DNA from: Setoptus koraiensis
Taxonomy: Eukaryota > Arthropoda
Direction of reading: 5' to 3'
Assembly: GCA_048013815.1 (NCBI GenBank)
Contig: CM106586.1
Coordinates: 17,856,001 to 17,920,000 of the forward strand
Length of the DNA: 64,000 nt
Position 1 is the stretch's first letter. Every line of letters starts with the position of its first letter. The notes beneath the pieces are model-generated. The model saw nothing but the letters and a program-made list of their open reading frames with translations, did no database searches and was not told where the DNA came from. A program made the position numbers and the translations under genes. Below, one piece after another: positions 59,401 to 64,000 of the stretch.

Positions 59401-62400
59401 GCCTGTTGCTGATACTGTATCGGTTTTGCGTCGCCGGCAAGAGCAAATGCAACTCCAAGTTGCTCGGCGCCGACACGGGCCGCCGACGAGGGGCCACCAA
59501 GTGCGACAAGCGACTGTACGCAAAACCCGCGCCCAAACTGGACGCACCGTTGGGGCCCGGCGACCGCTGGGGCAGCTGCCACAGGTGCCAGAGCAAGCTG
59601 GGTAGGTATCCGATCTCTTTGGCCCGTCAGCTGGCGACCTCTCTCGGTCGATCGAGAGAGGTCGATGTTCTCGAGTTTGTCAATCACCGGGCTGCCCAGA
59701 TCGCCAGTTGTTGGCCCAAACTGTCTGAGAATGTCTGCTAATGCCTGAATGAATTGTGACGAAAATCTAAATCTAAAAATATCCCCTCTTGACGTCCCGT
59801 TGACACACGACAACTAATTGCCAACAACCGATCGCTCGCCAGACTATGCGCCCGTTCTGCTGGGCTCCGTGACGCTCGGACTGATCCAGTTGACAGTGAT
59901 CGGGCTGGAAATAGCCAAATTCATCAACGACAAGCACGTCTACCTGCCCATACTGAAGTTCATCTTTGTCTTTTTCGTCATGCAGTTCATTCTGGCCCGG
60001 GTAAGTGCTCGATCCACCTCTATCCTCATTTATCCACCTCTATACACGTCTATCGGCTCTGATTGACCCGACCATTTCTTCTCTCTGGCTGGACTCTTCG
60101 TGTGCCATATCGTTCTTGTTCTGGCATTGGCTTCTGGCGGCAATTGGCCGCAAAATACTTTCGCCCGCGAACGCATTTCGCTCTAAACGCTCAACCAATA
60201 ATAAACGCTCCACAAAAACAGGTCAGCAACACAAGCAAAAGTGACAATTTGGCCAACTTTGCCCTGGCCCATCTACTGGCCACTCAAGTGTCGCTTTGGC
60301 TCATGAAATTGAACCATGTCAACGATCAGTATCAGCAGACGGCCAACCGATGGCACGCATCGTTCCTAGACGCCGATTTGCTAATTAAGATTAACGGTTC
60401 CAGCGCAACTATAATGGATCATATGGGCTCATCGGCGCACTTACCTGTCGGACCCACACACCAGAATGGACACAATCAGCATGCTGGCGACAGTTATCAG
60501 TTCGGTGTCAGGCCGGCGGTCACAACAACGCCGGCCACACTGACAGAGTCAACGTCCAACGGCGACAGTGACAATGAGCGCATAGTTTTGCAAAATAACA
60601 GTGGCAAAACTCCAATATACATGACATCGACTTTTACAAAACAACTGGCTCAACAAGGCAACAACAACAACAACAACAACGGCAACAGCAGCGCCAACAA
60701 CCAAGCGCAACCAGAGCTGGCAGCCAACAAAGTTTGGTCGGTCGACGATGGCGACAAGCCAGCCAAACAGTACGACCGATCAAGGCCAATGGAACAATCT
60801 AAAAGTAATCAGCAGCCGAACAATATTGTTGGCGATATAATAATTAGCGGCGCAAATCTCACCGCTAACGCCAACAACAAAACGACCAATGCCAACCTGT
60901 TGAATCTAGACGTAACATCCATGATAATGGACAAAATCCTCAAGGGTACAAACCAGTTGAGCCTGGCGCAGGACGGGCTGCCGCCGCCACCGCCAGTTAC
61001 GCAACCCGCCCGTCAGCTGATAGAGCCGTCGAGGGGCTCTGGCGCCGAAAGCTCGCCAGGTAAAAGTGGCGACAACGGCGGCAACAACCGCAACAACAAC
61101 ATAGACACCGCTAGGGATGGCAGCGGCGCCACGCTCGGTGCATCTGTCAGCGTCAGCGAGCCCGGCAGCACGACGAGACGGCCGCAGACGACGCAATCAC
61201 CTGTCAGAGTGACAGCTGATGTGGATACGCACACCACAACGCCGTCGAAGCCGCAAACAATGGCTTCGACAAGCCAGCAGCAACAACAACAGCAACTGCC
61301 CAAGCCGAGCTCGTCGTCGATGTCGCCCAGGCAGCAGCAGCCGCCGCTTCCAAAACCTGTTATAACGACGACAAGCCTGGACGAAAACAATAGGATAATT
61401 AATGTCACGGTACGAAACGGCGGCCCGCAGCATCAGCCGGCCGGCCCGCGGGACCCGGCCGGTAGTGCGCGGGCCGGCGACGCCCAGGATGGCAGGCGCA
61501 AGACCCGCGACAGGTCGGCGGCGCCCATCACCATCAACAAGCACACCATTCTGGTGCCAGACAACAGCCAGATAGTGGCCAAAAAGGGGCCCGCACCGAA
61601 GCAAGCTCACGGGCAGTGGCAACGCGCTCCCCCCAAGCACCAGTCCACGCAGCATGCGGACGCCCGGTCGCACCGGAGCGGACCGCCGGGCGTGCTAGCG
61701 CCCGGCAAGCGGGCCCCGGCCAACAGCTCTTTTGGCGTGCCCGCGGCCAGTCGCTCCGCAAAGAACGCGCCCGGCCCGAAGAAGCTCGAGTCGCCCTATT
61801 CGTTGCCCACCAGCAGCGATCTCGGTAGCCACTACAAGCAGCAGCAGCAGCATTCCATTCCAGCAACCAGCGGATCGTATGCGGGTGATGCGGGCCGGCC
61901 GCACGGGCGGCCGGCGCAGACGAGCGCCACAGACGCCGACGAACCGGCGGACAGCGAGCACGTGTCCGAGTCGCCCGCTTCCTTCAGCTCGGAAATGGAG
62001 GGCGACACGCGCGACACCGACGACAATCCCGAGAGCAGCGACGGCGAGCCCGACGCCAGACTGCAACCGTCCGAGGGCTCGGGCTTCAGCTCGGAGCTTG
62101 ACATACCCGACGAGTCGTTCATGTTCAACGAGGCGTCCACTGTCCGGGAGACCCTGGCCGTGGCCCCCTACTCGCTGACCGTTCCCCGCCAACTGATCAA
62201 CGGCGGCTCAATTAGCGAGAGGCTAATCAACGGCAGGCTAGTGGACGGGAGGCAGTGGCACAACGACACTGTTGCGTCACACTTGCCCTGGGCGACCGGC
62301 AGGAGTGCGCCGGCGCACGCGGGCTCCCTTCGGGCGAGGCGCCACGAGCAACAGCAGCAGAGCGCCCTGTTGAGGTCGCCGGCGGGCACGGGCGACGGGT

Positions 62401-64000
62401 TGCCGCTGGCGAATGTGTCAGCAAACGGCGCGCCCCACAACACGTTCGCCGATTTGCTCATGCCATTCGTGCATCACTATCACATCCTAATCATAGCCAT
62501 ATTGTTCAATTTGTGGATCAACAATCGCCGCTCGGTCGGGCTGGCGCCGTCGGCCAACGCAAGCCCGGCGCATTGCGCGCCCGCCTCGTCGCGGGTGCGG
62601 TATCACGCGGGCGCGCGCCCGACAGTGGACAGTGTGGGATCGTCGTCGTGCGACGCCAAGACCGCACTGAGGAGCCCGTCCACTGACTCGTCCGCAATAT
62701 CGTCGTTTATTCTGGTGGAATTAGACGGCGACAAGCGGCGCACTCGGTCCAAGATGCGCTCGCACTCGCTCGAATCGCTCAATTCGTCCGCCTATTACGA
62801 CCCGGAGCCGGCCAATGTCGCCCAGAGCGGCCAAACTAACTGGCACAAGGACCCCATTCGGTTGAATCGCGAGGGCAAAATAAAGCGCCACTCAACGAAA
62901 CGCATCGTGACATCGAGCGCCAAAAAGAACTGTCACTTTTTGGGGGCCCGGTCGTCGTCCATGTCACTGTTGAGCACGACGTCGTCCACGCAACCCATGG
63001 CCGACACGCTCAGGTTGGACCTGTTGCAGTCGCCCGCGTACGCGTCGGGCTCGCTGTCGTTGTCGCGCCGGCCCGGCCCCAAATCCAAGTCAATCAAGGG
63101 CTTCTTCGTGGGCATGCTGGTGCTGTCGTCGTCGTTCATCGTTTTGCTGCTCAAGAACGAAATCGTCACCATGACGACCCACTCGGTCATACAGGTGAGT
63201 CGACTCTGCGCATCTAATTTTTATCTGTGTTATTCTCTCTCGAATTATCGCCATCGCAACTAATCGCACCAACACCAACTAATTGAATGATCCAACTACC
63301 GCCACTCAAAGTTCATTTGCGTCATCATCACGGTCATCGCGCTCGTGATCCATTGGCGCAAGAAGCGCGCCAGGAGGCGCAAACTGGGCCTGTACGAGCG
63401 CCAGCCACTGGGGCCCGTCGACATGGAGGCCTCGCCGGGCCAAATAATGCAATTCGTCGACCACAACGACAGGGCCATCGCAAGCGGCAACTACTTCTAC
63501 AGACAACCCTACAGTTTGATGAGGGAGCAGCTCAAGGAGCGACAGTCGAGCACCATCAGGGCGTTCATGAATTCGCACCTCGTCGTGGCCGAGCAACAGC
63601 ACCACCGGAGAGCCCAGGGCAAACACTGGAAAAAGAACGCGGACTCGAATGGTCACAATGCCCAATCCAACGCCCTCACCGAATGCCAATTGAGCATTGA
63701 TTTCATGAGCTATTTATTCCTATTATCGTCTTACTATTGTGGCCTGTCCGTATCGCTAGAATCCTATTACAAACTGACCACCCTGCTGGTGACAAATGGC
63801 TCAACTTCTGCCTCCATCATGCTCAGCTATTCGCTCATCAACGCGGCCTTCATTCACACCATTATGATATTCAAGGGACTCATGCTAATTGTACAGGTCA
63901 CCCTGCAGAGTCTGCTAATTAGAATAAGTTGCATCAATTCCATCGAAACAAAACAAATATTTGCCTTTCTCATATTCACCAATCTCAGCCTGTGGATTCT
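56443..64000 (+). CDS. giant otopetrin (proton-selective channel), 3' end outside window
   Basis: Otopetrins form 12-span proton channels. Exons are 56443-58798, 58945-59601, 59843-60000, 60222-63194 and 63312-64000 (open at the edge). Introns are 146, 241, 221 and 117 bases, all GT-AG, with phases 1, 1, 0 and 0; the frame stays open for over 2,277 residues. The first 755 residues are disordered, rich in His, Gln and Asn, with a Pro run near residue 205. Spans then follow: TM1 QLYLLLHVSITLSLIYYS, TM2 NLIHYYISYLLCTSSLLLIL, TM3 LLGSVTLGLIQLTVIGLEIA, TM4 ILKFIFVFFVMQFILAR, TM5 FALAHLLATQVSLWLMKL, TM6 YHILIIAILFNLWINN, TM7 GFFVGMLVLSSSFIVLLL, TM8 FICVIITVIALVI, TM9 to TM12 up to IFAFLIFTNLSLWIL. 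The last motif and the LARF/LAHLLAT-type TM5 are characteristic. About 700 disordered residues separate TM5 and TM6. The start is the first ATG of the long frame; an earlier exon is possible. Confidence 0.87.

Overview
The window is a piece of a eukaryotic genome. Spliced genes with GT-AG introns of about 80 to 240 bases, AATAAA signals, long CAG/CAA (Gln), AAC (Asn) and CAC/CAT (His) runs, a chitin-binding type-2 secreted protein and a Tudor-BAH protein of the winged-eye/BAHCC1 type all point to an ecdysozoan, most likely an arthropod with a compact genome. A mite or other chelicerate is my guess; the sequence alone does not prove it.

Layout. Bases 1 to about 23,400 hold no gene I can defend: this is GC-rich DNA dominated by GGCC/GCGCC words, microsatellites and many short tandem arrays with units of 8 to 24 bases, several of them built from bZIP-like palindromes. 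From about 23.4 to 32.7 kb lies one spliced gene for a very long Gln/Asn/His-rich protein with an N-terminal hydrophobic leader; I joined its three exons by matching intron phases. From about 32.7 to 56 kb the base composition drops and the DNA carries ordinary compact genes: a His-rich two-finger C2H2 protein, an unrecognised secreted or anchored protein, TMCO1 (+), the C-terminal half of a UBE2J1-type E2 (-), NSRP1 (+), a 54-residue single-span membrane protein (-), a TPR-Tudor-BAH chromatin protein (-), a long NDUFA11-like complex I subunit (+), cystathionine beta-synthase without its C-terminal regulatory module (-) and a CBM14 secreted protein (-). From 56.4 kb to the window edge, the GC-rich, low-complexity style returns with a giant otopetrin proton channel gene (+), incomplete at its 3' end.

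Genes working together. TMCO1 and UBE2J1 are both ER membrane proteins and sit tail to tail with overlapping 3' ends. NDUFA11 and CBS are also tail to tail, but I see no pathway link between them. The other neighbours look functionally unrelated, as is usual in an animal genome.

The most interesting items are the TPR repeats fused in one exon to the Tudor-BAH protein, the otopetrin with a roughly 700-residue loop between TM5 and TM6, the CBS that keeps its haem ligands but lacks the Bateman module, the missing UBC part of UBE2J1, and the 10-base-periodic bZIP-like arrays in the gene-free 23 kb. No tRNA, rRNA, CRISPR array or intact transposon was found.
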